A stretch of DNA of 64,000 bases from Mesorhizobium amorphae. Lineage in GTDB: Bacteria; Pseudomonadota; Alphaproteobacteria; Rhizobiales; Rhizobiaceae. Positions 26,155 to 36,418 of the stretch are shown here, in pieces. The stretch lies in NCBI RefSeq assembly GCF_014843845.1, contig NZ_JHQS01000011.1, positions 123,869-187,868 on the forward strand, written 5' to 3'. Every line of letters begins with the position of its first letter. The first letter of the stretch is position 1. Position numbers and translations under genes: made by a program. The notes beneath the pieces are model-generated. The model was not told the origin of the DNA, made no database searches, and saw nothing but the letters and a program-made list of their open reading frames with translations.

Positions 26155-29100
26155 GCGGCTCGCGCCGCGTCTTCTCGATCCCATCAGGAGCGCCGTTTCT
26201 GCCGACGCTGGCGGAGGCCCTGCTGGCCGGCCGGCTGGTTCCCGGTTTCCGCTTCGACGGCGACCCGCTGGCGCTGGCCGACGTCACCATCTATGTGCCG
26301 ACCCGCCGTGCCGCACGGGCGCTGCGCGGCGCCTTTGTCGACCATCTGGGCGGCCGCTCGGCGATCCTGCCGGTGGTGCGCCCGCTCGGCGAGTTCGACG
26401 AGGACGAGGCCGCGTTCGATGCCGAGGCAGCTTCGGCCATCGATCTGGCGCCGCCAATCGCGGCGCAGGAGCGCCTGCTCTTGCTGGCGCCGCTGGTGCG
26501 GCTGTGGAAGAGCCATCTGCCGGCGGCGGTCGCTGCCCGTTTCAACGAGGAGATCGTCATCCCGGCCTCGGCCGCCGATGCGATCTGGCTGGCGCGCGAC
26601 CTTGCCCGGCTGATGGACGAGATCGAGACCGAGGGTACGGACTGGGCCAAGCTCGCAGGTCTGGTGACCGGCAATCTCGCCGGCTGGTGGCAGGTGACGC
26701 TGGATTTTCTCGGCATCGTCACCGACAACTGGCCGAAGCTGCTGGACGAGCGGCATCGCTCGAACCCGGCCGCGCATCGCAGCGCGCTGATCCGGCTGGA
26801 GGCGGCGCGGCTGAAACGCAATCCACCGGCCGGCCCGGTGATCGCCGCCGGCTCGACCGGCTCGATCCCGGCGACGGCCGAACTGCTGGCCGCGATCGCC
26901 GGCCTGCCCAATGGCGCCGTCGTGCTGCCCGGCCTCGGCAGCAGGCTGGACGAGGCGTCCTTCGCCGCACTTTCGACGCCCGGCGCGCGCCCGGCTCTGC
27001 TTGGCCACCCGCAATACGGCCTGGCCAAGCTGATCAGCGGCATCGGCGTGCTCAGGGCCGATGTCGAGGAGATCGCCGCCGCAGACCGGCCGCTGGCGCT
27101 GCGCGCGGCCCTGGTCGGCGAGGCGCTGCGGCCGGCCGAGACCACCGAACTGTGGACCGAGACACGGCTTGCCTTCCAAGCCGGGGATATCGCCGAGGCC
27201 CTGGCCGACGTGATTTTGGTGGAAGCCGGCAGCGAACGCGATGAGGCGGTGGCGATCGCGGTGGCGCTCAAACGCGCCGTCGATCAGCCCGGCCAGCGCG
27301 CAGCCCTCGTCACCGGCGATCGTGCGCTGGCGCGGCGCGTGTCGGCGGAGCTCAAGCGCTTCGGCGTCATCGCCGACGATTCCGGCGGCACGCCTTTAGC
27401 CAACACGCCAGCCGCCAGCCTGCTGAGACTGGCGCTGCAAGCCGTGTTCCGGCCCGGCGATCCGGTTGGCCTGTTGTCGCTACTCAAGCACCCGCTGCTC
27501 AGCCTTAGCCTGGAACGCACAAGCGTGCGCCACGCGGCGGAGATCGTCGAACTGGTGGCGTTGCGCGGCGGTACCGGCCGTCCCGACGCGGCGACGCTCG
27601 CAGACCTTTTCGAGGCTCGGCTCTCGGGCCTTGGCGACAGCCGACCGCCCTTCTGGTTCTCACGCCTGACGGTACGCGGCATCGATAATGCGCGGGACGT
27701 GCTTGCCCGCCTCGTGGCGGCACTCTCCCCGCTCCTCGCTTTTCGCGACGAAGCCGATGCCGATCTCGCCGCGCTGACGCGGGCGAGCATTATCGCGCTC
27801 GAAAACCTCGGCCGGGCAGTGGATGGTAGCCTTGTCGACCTCTATGCCGGCGACGCCGGCGAAAAGCTTGCCGAACTGTTGCGCGGCCTGGTCGCGGCAT
27901 CGGCGCCGTTCTCCTTCGCGGCCGTCGAATGGCCGGACGTGATGGAGGCGATGATCGCGCCGGAAACGGTCAAGCCGGCGCAAGGCACCGACCGCAGCAT
28001 CGCCATCTGGGGCGCACTGGAAGCACGCTTGCAAAGCGTCGACACGCTGGTCATCGGCGGGCTCAATGAAGGCGTGTGGCCGCGCAAGCCGGAAAGCGAC
28101 CGCTTCATGTCGCGGCTGATGAAGACCGGCATCGACCTCGAGCCGCCGGAACGGCGCATCGGCCTAGCCGCGCATGATTTCCAGATGGCGATGGGGGCGA
28201 GAAAGGTCGTGCTGACGCGCTCCGCCCGTTCCGGCGACGCACCGGCGGTGCCGTCGCGCTGGCTGCAGCGCCTGCTCACCTTCATCGGCAAGGAGCATGC
28301 GGCAGCGCCGTTGCGCCGCGGCGACGAATTGCTGGCCTGGGCACGGGCGCTCGACGCCGGCGAAAAACAGGATTTTGCGCCAAGGCCGCAGCCGAGGCCG
28401 CCGGTCGGCGTCCGGCCGCAGCACTTCTCGGTCACCGAGATCGAGACGCTGCGCCGCGACCCCTATGCGATCTACGCCAGGAGGATCCTCGGCCTGATGC
28501 CGCTCGATCCGGTGATCCGCGATCCGGGTGCTGCCGAGCGCGGAACGCTGTTTCACGCCATCCTGCATCTATTCTCGCGCCGTGTGCTGGACCCGCGCGA
28601 GCCCGGCGCCCTCGCTGGCTTGATCGAAGCCGGCCGCATCTGCTTTGCCGAGGCGGCGCTGCCGCCCGATGTCGAGGCGGTGTGGTGGCCGCGCTTCGAA
28701 AAGCTTGCTGCCAACATCATCGAATGGGAGCACGGCCGCGCCGAGGCCGTGGCAAGGCGCCATGCCGAGGAGCGGGCTGAAAAGACCACGGTCGGCCGCA
28801 CCGGCGTGACGCTGTCCGGCTATGCCGACCGCGTCGACCTGCTGGCCGGCGGCATGGCCGACATTCTCGACTACAAGACCGGCTCCTCGCCCTCCAAAGC
28901 GCAGGCGCACACGCTGTTGGCGCCGCAGCTGGCGCTGGAAGGCGCGCTGCTCAGGCGCGGCGCCTTCAGGGATCTTGGCGGCCGCGAGCCATCGCAGCTC
29001 GCCTTCGTCAGGCTGAAGCCTAATGGCGATGTGTTCGAGGAATCGATCCTCGAATACAACCGCAAGCCGAGGACCGCCGCCGACCTCGCCGAAGAGGCCT

Positions 29101-29270
29101 GGGCGCGGCTGGAAAAGCTGCTCTTCCACTATGCCGACCCGACGACCGGCTATCTGTCGCGCGCTCTGCCTTTCCGCGAGGGCGAGGCGGACGGCGATTA
29201 CGACCATCTCGCCCGCGTGCTCGAATGGTCGGCCGGCGGCGACAGCGACGACGAGGCGGGGGAGGCATGA
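26151..29270 (+). CDS. addB: double-strand break repair protein AddB
   Basis: 1039-residue subunit of the AddAB helicase-nuclease, which resects double-strand breaks for RecA loading and replaces RecBCD in alphaproteobacteria. The helicase-like core includes VIGGLNEGVWP and ERRIGLAAHDFQMAMGA. The C-terminal nuclease domain has GYADRVDLLAG and ILDYKTGSSPSK (the Asp-Tyr-Lys motif). Start at 26151 overlaps the MurU-like stop; its own stop overlaps addA. Confidence 0.93.
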   Translation: MSGSRRVFSIPSGAPFLPTLAEALLAGRLVPGFRFDGDPLALADVTIYVPTRRAARALRGAFVDHLGGRSAILPVVRPLGEFDEDEAAFDAEAASAIDLAPPIAAQERLLLLAPLVRLWKSHLPAAVAARFNEEIVIPASAADAIWLARDLARLMDEIETEGTDWAKLAGLVTGNLAGWWQVTLDFLGIVTDNWPKLLDERHRSNPAAHRSALIRLEAARLKRNPPAGPVIAAGSTGSIPATAELLAAIAGLPNGAVVLPGLGSRLDEASFAALSTPGARPALLGHPQYGLAKLISGIGVLRADVEEIAAADRPLALRAALVGEALRPAETTELWTETRLAFQAGDIAEALADVILVEAGSERDEAVAIAVALKRAVDQPGQRAALVTGDRALARRVSAELKRFGVIADDSGGTPLANTPAASLLRLALQAVFRPGDPVGLLSLLKHPLLSLSLERTSVRHAAEIVELVALRGGTGRPDAATLADLFEARLSGLGDSRPPFWFSRLTVRGIDNARDVLARLVAALSPLLAFRDEADADLAALTRASIIALENLGRAVDGSLVDLYAGDAGEKLAELLRGLVAASAPFSFAAVEWPDVMEAMIAPETVKPAQGTDRSIAIWGALEARLQSVDTLVIGGLNEGVWPRKPESDRFMSRLMKTGIDLEPPERRIGLAAHDFQMAMGARKVVLTRSARSGDAPAVPSRWLQRLLTFIGKEHAAAPLRRGDELLAWARALDAGEKQDFAPRPQPRPPVGVRPQHFSVTEIETLRRDPYAIYARRILGLMPLDPVIRDPGAAERGTLFHAILHLFSRRVLDPREPGALAGLIEAGRICFAEAALPPDVEAVWWPRFEKLAANIIEWEHGRAEAVARRHAEERAEKTTVGRTGVTLSGYADRVDLLAGGMADILDYKTGSSPSKAQAHTLLAPQLALEGALLRRGAFRDLGGREPSQLAFVRLKPNGDVFEESILEYNRKPRTAADLAEEAWARLEKLLFHYADPTTGYLSRALPFREGEADGDYDHLARVLEWSAGGDSDDEAGEA

Positions 29271-32200
29271 AGAAGGCCTACCCGATCCCGAGCGACACCG
29301 CCGCCAGCCAGGCGCGCGCCTCCGATCCGCTGAATTCGGCCTGGGTCTCGGCCAATGCCGGCTCCGGCAAGACCCATGTGCTGGCGCAGCGCGTCATCCG
29401 GCTTCTGTTGCGCGGCACCGACCCGTCGAAGATCCTCTGCCTGACCTATACGCGCGCCGCCGCCGCCAACATGTCGAACCGGGTGTTCTCGACGCTTTCC
29501 GAATGGACGTCGCTCGGCGACGCGGAACTGGCGGCACGGATCGAAGCGCTGGACGGCCGTCGGGCCGATCGCGACACGATGCGCCGGGCACGGCGGCTGT
29601 TCGCCGAGGCGCTGGAAACGCCGGGCGGGCTGAAGATCCAGACCATCCACGCCTTCTGCGAATCGGTGCTGCACCAGTTTCCGCTGGAAGCCAACATTCC
29701 CGCGCATTTCGAAATGCTCGACCCGCAGATGGAGGCGTCGCTTTTCGCCACCGCCCGCCGCGACATGATCTCGGGCACGAGCGCCGGCGACGCTGGATTG
29801 GCAGAGGCTTTTGCCACGGTGCTGGAGCGCGGCGGCGAAGCCGGTCTCGACGCGCTGCTAGCCGAGATCGTGCACAAGCGCGATGGCCTACGCGCCTTCA
29901 TCGGCGCGCTTGGCCGTGACGGGCGGGGCTTCCAGCCGCTGTTCGACGAATTCCGGTTCCGCGCCGGCGAAACGGCCGAAGGCATAGCCGCCGCCGTCTG
30001 GCCGCTGCCGGGCTTCCTGCCCGATTATTTTGCCGGCTTCGCCCAGGCTGCCGAGGCTACCGACGCCCGCACGGTGCTGAACAATTTGCTGCCCTATGCG
30101 CGTGCCGCCTTCGCCGAGAAGGATCCGAATCGCCGGCTGCAGATGCTCGGCAAGGCCTTCCTCAAAGCGGACGGCGACCCCTACGATCCGCAGAAGGCGT
30201 TCAAGAAGGCGCTGCTCGACCGGCTGCCCGACCTTCCAGAACGCTATCTGGCGGCCGTCAATGCCATAATCGAGGTTTCGGACAGGTTGGCGCTATTCCG
30301 GATGCTGGAAGGCACGTGTGCCGCGCTGACGATCGCCGGCTGGCTGATCGCGCGCTACGAGCAGCTGAAACGCGGCCGCGGCTTCCTCGATTTCAACGAT
30401 CTCATCACCCGCACGGTCAGCCTGCTGGCGCGACCCGACGCCGGGCCCTGGGTGCAATACAAGCTCGACCAGGGCATCGACCACATCCTGCTCGACGAGG
30501 CGCAGGACACCAGCCCCGACCAGTGGGAGGTGGTGAAGCGGCTGACGGAAGAATTCTTTGCCGGGCTCGGCCAACGCGAGACCGTGCAGCGGACGGTGTT
30601 TGCCGTCGGCGACGAAAAGCAGTCGATCTATTCCTTCCAGGGCGCCGCCCCGGACTCCTTTGCCGACAGCCGGCTTTTGTTTGCCGGACGCGTGCGCGAC
30701 GCGGACGCTTCGTTTGCCGATCTCAAGCTGACCTGGTCGTTCCGCTCGACCGACGACGTGCTGGCCGCCGTCGACCGTGTCTTCGCCGAACCGGGCGTGC
30801 GGCGCGGCATCAGCCACGACCCCGACCCGCTGAACCACAAGGCGATCCGCACCGATGCGCCGGGCTATGTCGAGGTCTGGCCGTCGATCGGCGCCGATGC
30901 GGTCGAGGAACCCGACGACTGGACCTTGCCGGTCAACCATGCCAGCGCGCCGGCGGTGCGCGTCGCCGAGCATGTGGCGGCGACCATCCAGGCCTGGCTC
31001 AGGGACGGCGAGATCATCGAAGGCAAGGGACGGAAGCTGACGGCCGGCGACATACTGGTGCTGGTGCGCAAGCGCGACCGCTTTGTTCATGCGCTGTCGC
31101 GCAGCCTGAAGAACCGGCAGATCCCGGTCGCCGGCGCCGACCGACTGAGCCTGCCAGGCCATATCGCGGTCAAGGACCTGATCGCGCTCGGGCATTTTCT
31201 GATCCAGCCGGAAGACGACCTGTCGCTGGCCGCCGTGCTGCGCAGTCCGATCTTCGACGTTTCCGAGGAGCGGCTTTTTGCGTTGGCAAGCGGGCGGCCA
31301 TCGGGAAAGTCGCTGATCGGATCGCTCAGACAGCACGCCGGCGAAGACGCCGCGCTGGCCGCCATCGTTAGCCGGCTCGATGCCTGGTCGGACGAAGCGG
31401 CGTTCAAGCCGGTGTTCGAATTCTATGCCGCGGCACTCGCCCGCGACGGGCTGCGCAAGAGGATGATCGCGCGGCTCGGACCGGAAGCCGGCGATATCAT
31501 CGACGAATTCCTGAGCTTCTGCCTCGCCGAGGAGCGGACCGGCCTGCCCGGTCTGGAAGCCTTCCTGGCGACGCTGGAAAGCACCGGCCCCGAGATCAAG
31601 CGCGAGATGGACCAGACCCGCGACGAGGTGCGCGTCATGACGGTGCACGCCGCCAAGGGCCTGGAGGCGCCAATTGTCTTCCTGGTCGATGGCGGCTCGG
31701 CGCCGTTCAGCGACCAGCATCTGCCGAGGCTGATGCCGTTCAATAGTTCGGGCGAGCATTTTGCCGGCAAGGGCTATCTCTGGCGCTCGGCCAGCGACGT
31801 CGCCAACGGCTTTTCCAAGACCGCAGCCGCCCGCGCGCGCGCACTCGCCGACGACGAGTACCGCCGGCTGCTCTATGTCGGCATGACCCGCGCCGAGGAC
31901 CGGCTGATCGTCTGCGGCTATCACGGCAAGCGCGCGCCAAGCACCGGCACCTGGCATTCGATCGTCAGCCGCGCGCTGGTCGGCGCGCCGGAAAGCACTG
32001 AGCGCAAGCATCCCGCCACCGGCGAGCCCGTACACCGCTATCACATGACCAAGTTGCCGTCGGTGGCGCTTGCGGCGAGTGGAGAGAACAGGCCGACGCA
32101 GCAGTTCGCGCCCTTGCCCGAGAGCCTGTTCCGGCCGCTGCCGCCTTACGAGGACCTGCCGCGGCCGCTGTCGCCGTCCGGCGCTTCGGCACTGATCGAC

Positions 32201-32785
32201 GAGGGGAAGGAAACGGTGGCCGACACGCGCTCGCCGGTGCTGGATGCGGAGGCGGAGCCCGGTTTCGCTGTTATGCGCGGGCTGGCGCTGCACAAACTGC
32301 TGCAAATGCTGCCCGGCATCGCGGAGAGCGAACGCCGGGATGCGGCCGAGCGTTATCTGGCGCGCGCCGGCGCCGAATGGCCCGCGGCCGAGCGTGGCAG
32401 GGCGCTCGCCTCGGTGTTCTCGATCCTCGCCGGCCCGCGCTTCGCACCGCTATTCGGTTCGTCATCGCGCGCCGAGGTTTCGATCATGGGCAGCCTCGAG
32501 GTGAAGGGCAGGAAACGCTCCATCTCCGGCAAGATCGACCGCCTGGCGGTGACTTCGGGCAGGGTGTCGATCGTCGACTACAAGACCAACCGGCCGGCGC
32601 CGGCGACGATTGCCGGGGTGCCGCCGGCCTATGTGCTGCAACTCGCGCTCTATCGGGCGCTGCTTCAGCCGCTTTATCCCGGCCATGAGATCTCGGCAGC
32701 ACTGCTGTTTACCGAGGCTCCCCGCGTGATCGAACTGCCGTCGGCGGTCATGGACGATGCCCTTGCTCGACTCACGGGAGCGTGA
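29267..32785 (+). CDS. addA: double-strand break repair helicase AddA
   Basis: 1172-residue UvrD-type helicase-nuclease of AddAB. Walker A is SANAGSGKTHVL near residue 27, the Walker B region is HILLDEAQDTSPDQW, then GDEKQSIYSFQGA (motif III), VHAAKGLEAPIVFLV and LLYVGMTRAEDRL (motif VI). The C-terminal nuclease motif is SIVDYKTNRP. The ATG overlaps the addB stop by four bases, preceded by GGGGGAGG. A co-translated addBA order is usual. Confidence 0.95.
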   Translation: MKKAYPIPSDTAASQARASDPLNSAWVSANAGSGKTHVLAQRVIRLLLRGTDPSKILCLTYTRAAAANMSNRVFSTLSEWTSLGDAELAARIEALDGRRADRDTMRRARRLFAEALETPGGLKIQTIHAFCESVLHQFPLEANIPAHFEMLDPQMEASLFATARRDMISGTSAGDAGLAEAFATVLERGGEAGLDALLAEIVHKRDGLRAFIGALGRDGRGFQPLFDEFRFRAGETAEGIAAAVWPLPGFLPDYFAGFAQAAEATDARTVLNNLLPYARAAFAEKDPNRRLQMLGKAFLKADGDPYDPQKAFKKALLDRLPDLPERYLAAVNAIIEVSDRLALFRMLEGTCAALTIAGWLIARYEQLKRGRGFLDFNDLITRTVSLLARPDAGPWVQYKLDQGIDHILLDEAQDTSPDQWEVVKRLTEEFFAGLGQRETVQRTVFAVGDEKQSIYSFQGAAPDSFADSRLLFAGRVRDADASFADLKLTWSFRSTDDVLAAVDRVFAEPGVRRGISHDPDPLNHKAIRTDAPGYVEVWPSIGADAVEEPDDWTLPVNHASAPAVRVAEHVAATIQAWLRDGEIIEGKGRKLTAGDILVLVRKRDRFVHALSRSLKNRQIPVAGADRLSLPGHIAVKDLIALGHFLIQPEDDLSLAAVLRSPIFDVSEERLFALASGRPSGKSLIGSLRQHAGEDAALAAIVSRLDAWSDEAAFKPVFEFYAAALARDGLRKRMIARLGPEAGDIIDEFLSFCLAEERTGLPGLEAFLATLESTGPEIKREMDQTRDEVRVMTVHAAKGLEAPIVFLVDGGSAPFSDQHLPRLMPFNSSGEHFAGKGYLWRSASDVANGFSKTAAARARALADDEYRRLLYVGMTRAEDRLIVCGYHGKRAPSTGTWHSIVSRALVGAPESTERKHPATGEPVHRYHMTKLPSVALAASGENRPTQQFAPLPESLFRPLPPYEDLPRPLSPSGASALIDEGKETVADTRSPVLDAEAEPGFAVMRGLALHKLLQMLPGIAESERRDAAERYLARAGAEWPAAERGRALASVFSILAGPRFAPLFGSSSRAEVSIMGSLEVKGRKRSISGKIDRLAVTSGRVSIVDYKTNRPAPATIAGVPPAYVLQLALYRALLQPLYPGHEISAALLFTEAPRVIELPSAVMDDALARLTGA

Positions 32786-32858
32786 CACAAGAACTGCTTG
32801 AAGAAGGGCGCGACAACCACCACATTTGGTGCAACCGAATTTTCGAAAGGATTTCCGC

Positions 32859-33182
32859 ATGGCCACCGTCAAGGTCGACAAGAGCAATTTCGAGGCCGAT
32901 GTGCTCAACGCCAAGGAGCCGGTCGTGGTTGATTTCTGGGCCGAATGGTGTGGCCCGTGCAAGATGATCGCGCCGGCGCTCGAAGAGATCGCCACCGAAC
33001 TCGGCAGCAAGGTCAAGATCGCCAAGCTGAACATCGACGAGAACCCGGAACTGGCGGCGCAGTTCGGTGTTCGCTCGATCCCGACGCTGATGATCTTCAA
33101 GGGTGGCGAACGCGCCGACATCAAGGTGGGTGCCGCGCCGAAGACCGCCCTGTCGCACTGGATCAACGGCAACCTCGCCTGA
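32859..33182 (+). CDS. trxA: thioredoxin TrxA
   Basis: 107-residue thioredoxin with the redox motif WCGPCK (Cys31, Cys34), FWAEW before it and the cis-proline stretch RSIPTLMIF. It is a general cytoplasmic disulfide reductant. Start at 32859 after GAAAGGA. Located downstream of addA, as in other Rhizobiales; about 73 bases separate them, so it may have its own promoter. Followed by a strong terminator. Confidence 0.97.
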   Translation: MATVKVDKSNFEADVLNAKEPVVVDFWAEWCGPCKMIAPALEEIATELGSKVKIAKLNIDENPELAAQFGVRSIPTLMIFKGGERADIKVGAAPKTALSHWINGNLA

Positions 33183-33205
33183 GCCAATCAAAGTGTTTGA
33201 AGGAT

Positions 33206-33234
33206 AAGCCCGGCCATCGCGCCGGGCTTTTTCT
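33206..33234 (+). terminator. intrinsic terminator of trxA
   Basis: AGCCCGGC (33207-33214) pairs with GCCGGGCT (33221-33228) around a six-base loop, followed by TTTTCTTT. It lies 25 bases past the trxA stop. Confidence 0.88.
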
Positions 33235-33314
33235 TTGGCGTCATCGCTCAACGTGCTCTGGCCCTCGCGCTACGGTCTTCCATGTCTTCTGCTTGAAAAG
33301 GACAGGAGAACCCC

Positions 33315-33596
33315 ATGACCGGATCCGCCAAGGCCACCGTCTTCATCGACAATGAGCGCGTCATCGTCACCGAGTACCGCTTCCAGCCGGGCGACAACAC
33401 CGGCTGGCACCGCCATGGCCACGACTATGTCGTCGTGCCGCTGATGGACGGCAAGGTGAAGTTGTTGACCAAGGACGGCGAATCCTTCGCCGAGATGAAG
33501 AAGGGGGCGCCCTATTTCCGCAAGGAAGGCGTCGAGCACGACGTGATCAACGCCAATGAGGGCGAATACGCCTTCATCGAGATCGAGCTGAAGTAA
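33315..33596 (+). CDS. cupin domain-containing protein
   Basis: 93-residue single-domain cupin. GWHRHGHDYVVVPL is the first metal-binding motif (H-x-H with a downstream acidic or polar residue), and VEHDVIN supplies the C-terminal histidine. Such small cupins bind a metal and a small ligand, but no function is assigned. Preceded by AGGAGAA. It stands alone and converges with the VOC gene. Confidence 0.85.
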   Translation: MTGSAKATVFIDNERVIVTEYRFQPGDNTGWHRHGHDYVVVPLMDGKVKLLTKDGESFAEMKKGAPYFRKEGVEHDVINANEGEYAFIEIELK

Positions 33597-33617
33597 ATCT
33601 CTCTCGCGGCCCAGCGA

Positions 33618-34040
33618 TCACCAGTCGGCGATGCGATCGCCGCCGGTGAATTGCGCGCTTTTTTCGGTATATTCTAACAGCTCTATCTTCACGCCGTTGG
33701 GGTCGCGGATCCAGGCCTGCCAGGTATCGTCGCAGGCGTGTTTCTTGGCAGTAACCTCAACGCCTTTTGACCTGATGTGGGCGATCGCCGCGTCGATGTT
33801 TTCCACTTCAAGGCATAAATGGTTGATCTGATTCAGCTCGCTGTAGCTGGCCTCGTCTTTCTGGAACACCTCGACATGGCTGCGGCCGCCGCAATTGAGG
33901 TAGAAGCCGAAAACCGTGCCGTCGCGCAGGAAATTGAACTGGGTGTCCATGCCAAGCACGTCCCGGTAGAAGCTTCGCGTCGCTTCCAGATCATGCGCGA
34001 AAATGCAGGCGTGAGCGAGCTGCTTTACCTTGATCATCAC
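33618..34040 (-). CDS. VOC family (glyoxalase/bleomycin-resistance fold) protein
   Basis: 140 residues with paired beta-alpha-beta-beta-beta modules: LAHACIFAHDLEATRSFYRDVLGM and later INHLCLEVENIDAAIAHI, closing with WIRDPNGVKIELLEY. Candidate metal ligands are His10, His78-region and the Glu of IELLEY. The pattern is close to glyoxalase I-like proteins, but the substrate is unknown. It lies 27 bases downstream of folC on the same strand. Confidence 0.87.
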   Translation of the reverse strand: MMIKVKQLAHACIFAHDLEATRSFYRDVLGMDTQFNFLRDGTVFGFYLNCGGRSHVEVFQKDEASYSELNQINHLCLEVENIDAAIAHIRSKGVEVTAKKHACDDTWQAWIRDPNGVKIELLEYTEKSAQFTGGDRIADW

Positions 34041-34067
34041 TGGCTCCTTGCGGTGGTCGCCGTGCGC

Positions 34068-35393
34068 TCAGGCTGGCGGCGTGCCGTTCTCGGCCAACAC
34101 GGCGCCGGCTAGGTACAATGAACCGCCGATCAGGATGCGCGGCGGCGGACCGTCCCATGTGTCGCGCAGCAGCATCAGGGCGCTGGCGACGGAGCTGACC
34201 GGCTCGGCCGACAGGCCGGCCTCGACGGCGCGGATGGCCAGCTCGTCATTCGGCACGCCGGCATCGCTCATGCTCACCGGCACCGTGTAGACATGGCGGG
34301 CGAGGCCCTTGAAGGCGCGGAAATAGCCGCTCTGGTCCTTGGTGTTGATCATGCCGGAGATCAGGAACAGCGGCCGCGGGTTCTTGTCCTCCTGCTCGGC
34401 CAGCGCCTCGGCGACGACGATGCCGGCGCCGGGATTGTGTCCGCCGTCGAGCCAGATGTCGGCGCCCTTCGGCGCAAGCTCGGCCAGACGGCCCTGCGCC
34501 AGCTTTTGCATGCGGCCCGGCCAGGCGACACTGGTCATCGCCTTCTCGGCGGCGCGGTGGCTGATCTCGAAGCCCGCCGCCTTGACCGCGGCGATCGCCG
34601 CGGCGGCATTGGCGAACTGGTGACGCCCCGGCAGGCGCGGCGGCGGCAGGTCCATCAAGCCGTCCTCGTCCTGGTAGACCATGCGGCCGTTTTCCTCGTA
34701 GGCGAGGAAATCCTGGCCGTAGACGAAGGTCGGGCAATCGAGCCGCTCGGCGGTTTCGATCAGCACCTGCAGTGCCGTTTCGGTTTCCTGCGCGCCGATG
34801 ACAACCGGGCAGCCGGGCTTGATGATGCCAGCCTTTTCGGCGGCGATCAGCTCGACACGGTCGCCGAGATAGGCCTCGTGGTCGAGCGAGACCGGCATGA
34901 TCACCGACACCGCCGGCCTGGCCACGACATTGGTAGCGTCGAAGCGGCCACCGAGGCCGACCTCGATGATGGCGGCGGCGGCAGGATGTTCGGAAAACAG
35001 GATGAAGGTGACGGCGGTAAGGATCTCGAAGACGGTGATCTTCTTGCCTGCATTGGCCTTGGCGACGCGGGCGATGGCCTCGGCGAAAACCTCGTCGTCG
35101 ACCAGCCTGCCGCCGCCATCGGCCGCGAGACGGTAGCGCTCGTGCCAGTTCACCAGATGCGGGGAAGTGTGCACATGGACCAGATGCCCGGCGGCTTCGA
35201 GCAGCGCCCGCGAGAAGGCTGCGCATGAGCCCTTGCCGTTGGTGCCGGCGATGTGGATGACCGGCGGCAGCCGGTCCTGCGGGTTGCCCAACCGTTCGAG
35301 CAGCCGCGAAATGCGGTCGAGCGAAAGGTCGAAGCCTTTCGGGTGAAGCGCCATCAGGGCTTCGATTTCGCGGTCGGCGGCAAGCGTGGTCAT
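34068..35393 (-). CDS. folC: bifunctional folylpolyglutamate/dihydrofolate synthase FolC
   Basis: Adds glutamate to dihydropteroate and folates. The 441-residue Mur-ligase-fold enzyme shows the ATP-binding IHIAGTNGKGS, TSPHLVNWHERY, EVGLGGRFDATN and the C-terminal WLDGGHNPGA. Last of the trpFBA-accD-folC cluster, about 60 bases from accD. The same order is typical for Rhizobiales. Confidence 0.95.
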   Translation of the reverse strand: MTTLAADREIEALMALHPKGFDLSLDRISRLLERLGNPQDRLPPVIHIAGTNGKGSCAAFSRALLEAAGHLVHVHTSPHLVNWHERYRLAADGGGRLVDDEVFAEAIARVAKANAGKKITVFEILTAVTFILFSEHPAAAAIIEVGLGGRFDATNVVARPAVSVIMPVSLDHEAYLGDRVELIAAEKAGIIKPGCPVVIGAQETETALQVLIETAERLDCPTFVYGQDFLAYEENGRMVYQDEDGLMDLPPPRLPGRHQFANAAAAIAAVKAAGFEISHRAAEKAMTSVAWPGRMQKLAQGRLAELAPKGADIWLDGGHNPGAGIVVAEALAEQEDKNPRPLFLISGMINTKDQSGYFRAFKGLARHVYTVPVSMSDAGVPNDELAIRAVEAGLSAEPVSSVASALMLLRDTWDGPPPRILIGGSLYLAGAVLAENGTPPA

Positions 35394-35455
35394 AAAAGAA
35401 TCCTAAGCGTGCGCGGAGTCTCGCGCAATCGCGGTTCGCGGCTAAGAATGTCGCG

Positions 35456-36382
35456 TCAGGCCTGCGGCCGTGCTTCCGGCTGGGCAAGCGCCGGCGGCAG
35501 GATCTCCGGCTCCAGCGGCTTCTGCTCTTCCGGCATCTTGAGCAGCATCTTCAACAGCCGCGAAATCGTCTGGCGCAATTCGAGCCTCGACACCACCATG
35601 TCGACCATGCCGTGCTCCATCAGATACTCGGCGCGCTGGAAGCCGTCGGGCAGTTTTTCGCGGATGGTCTGCTCGATGACGCGCGGGCCGGCAAAGCCGA
35701 TCAGCGCGCCGGGCTCGGCGATGTGGACATCGCCCAGCATGGCGTAGGAAGCGGTGACGCCGCCGGTGGTCGGGTTGGTGAGCACGACGATGTAGGGAAG
35801 GCCGGCTTCCTTCAGCCGGTCGACACCGACCGTGGTGCGCGGCAACTGCATCAGCGAGAGAATGCCTTCCTGCATGCGGGCGCCGCCGGAGGCAGCGAAC
35901 AGGATCAGCGGCCGCTTGCGCTGCAGGGCAACCTCGAAGGCGTGCACGATGGCGTCACCGGCGGCCATGCCGAGCGAGCCGCCCATGAAGGCGAAATCCT
36001 GCACCGTGACCACCACCGGCAGGCCATCGATGGTGCCCAGCGCATTGACGATGGCGTCCTCCAGCCCGGTCTTGGCCTTGGCGTCCTTCAGCCGGTCGGT
36101 GTAGCGCTTCTCGTCCCTAAACTTCAGCGGGTCCTGCACGACCTTGGGGTTTTCGAGCGTCTCATATCTGCCGTCGTCGAAGAAATATTTCAGCCGCTCC
36201 TTGGCCGAGATCTTCATGTGGTGGCCGGAGGACGGGATGACGAACTGGTTCTGCTCCAGGTCCTTGTGGAACACCATCTCGCCGGTCTCGGGATCCTTGA
36301 TCCAGAGGTTTTCGGGCATGTCGGTACGACGGCCGAGCATCGAATTGATTTTCGGGCGGACGTAATTGGTGATCCAGTTCAT
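35456..36382 (-). CDS. accD: acetyl-CoA carboxylase carboxyltransferase subunit beta AccD, lacking zinc-ribbon cysteines
   Basis: Beta subunit of the carboxyltransferase that makes malonyl-CoA for fatty acid synthesis. The 308-residue protein has the crotonase-type core: [27 protein letters not shown] and [14 protein letters not shown]. The N-terminal region that in E. coli AccD holds a four-cysteine zinc ribbon reads [11 protein letters not shown] and [11 protein letters not shown], with no cysteine at any of the four positions. It lies between trpA and folC. Confidence 0.95.
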   Translation of the reverse strand: MNWITNYVRPKINSMLGRRTDMPENLWIKDPETGEMVFHKDLEQNQFVIPSSGHHMKISAKERLKYFFDDGRYETLENPKVVQDPLKFRDEKRYTDRLKDAKAKTGLEDAIVNALGTIDGLPVVVTVQDFAFMGGSLGMAAGDAIVHAFEVALQRKRPLILFAASGGARMQEGILSLMQLPRTTVGVDRLKEAGLPYIVVLTNPTTGGVTASYAMLGDVHIAEPGALIGFAGPRVIEQTIREKLPDGFQRAEYLMEHGMVDMVVSRLELRQTISRLLKMLLKMPEEQKPLEPEILPPALAQPEARPQA

Positions 36383-36418
36383 CGCTTCGGCTCCTGTCCT
36401 GACGAAGAGGTAGGAAGA

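Noticed and set aside
30293..32305. Long minus-strand open frame opposite addA
   Set aside because: Its composition is typical of antisense frames in GC-rich genes; addA on the other strand has full helicase and nuclease motifs.
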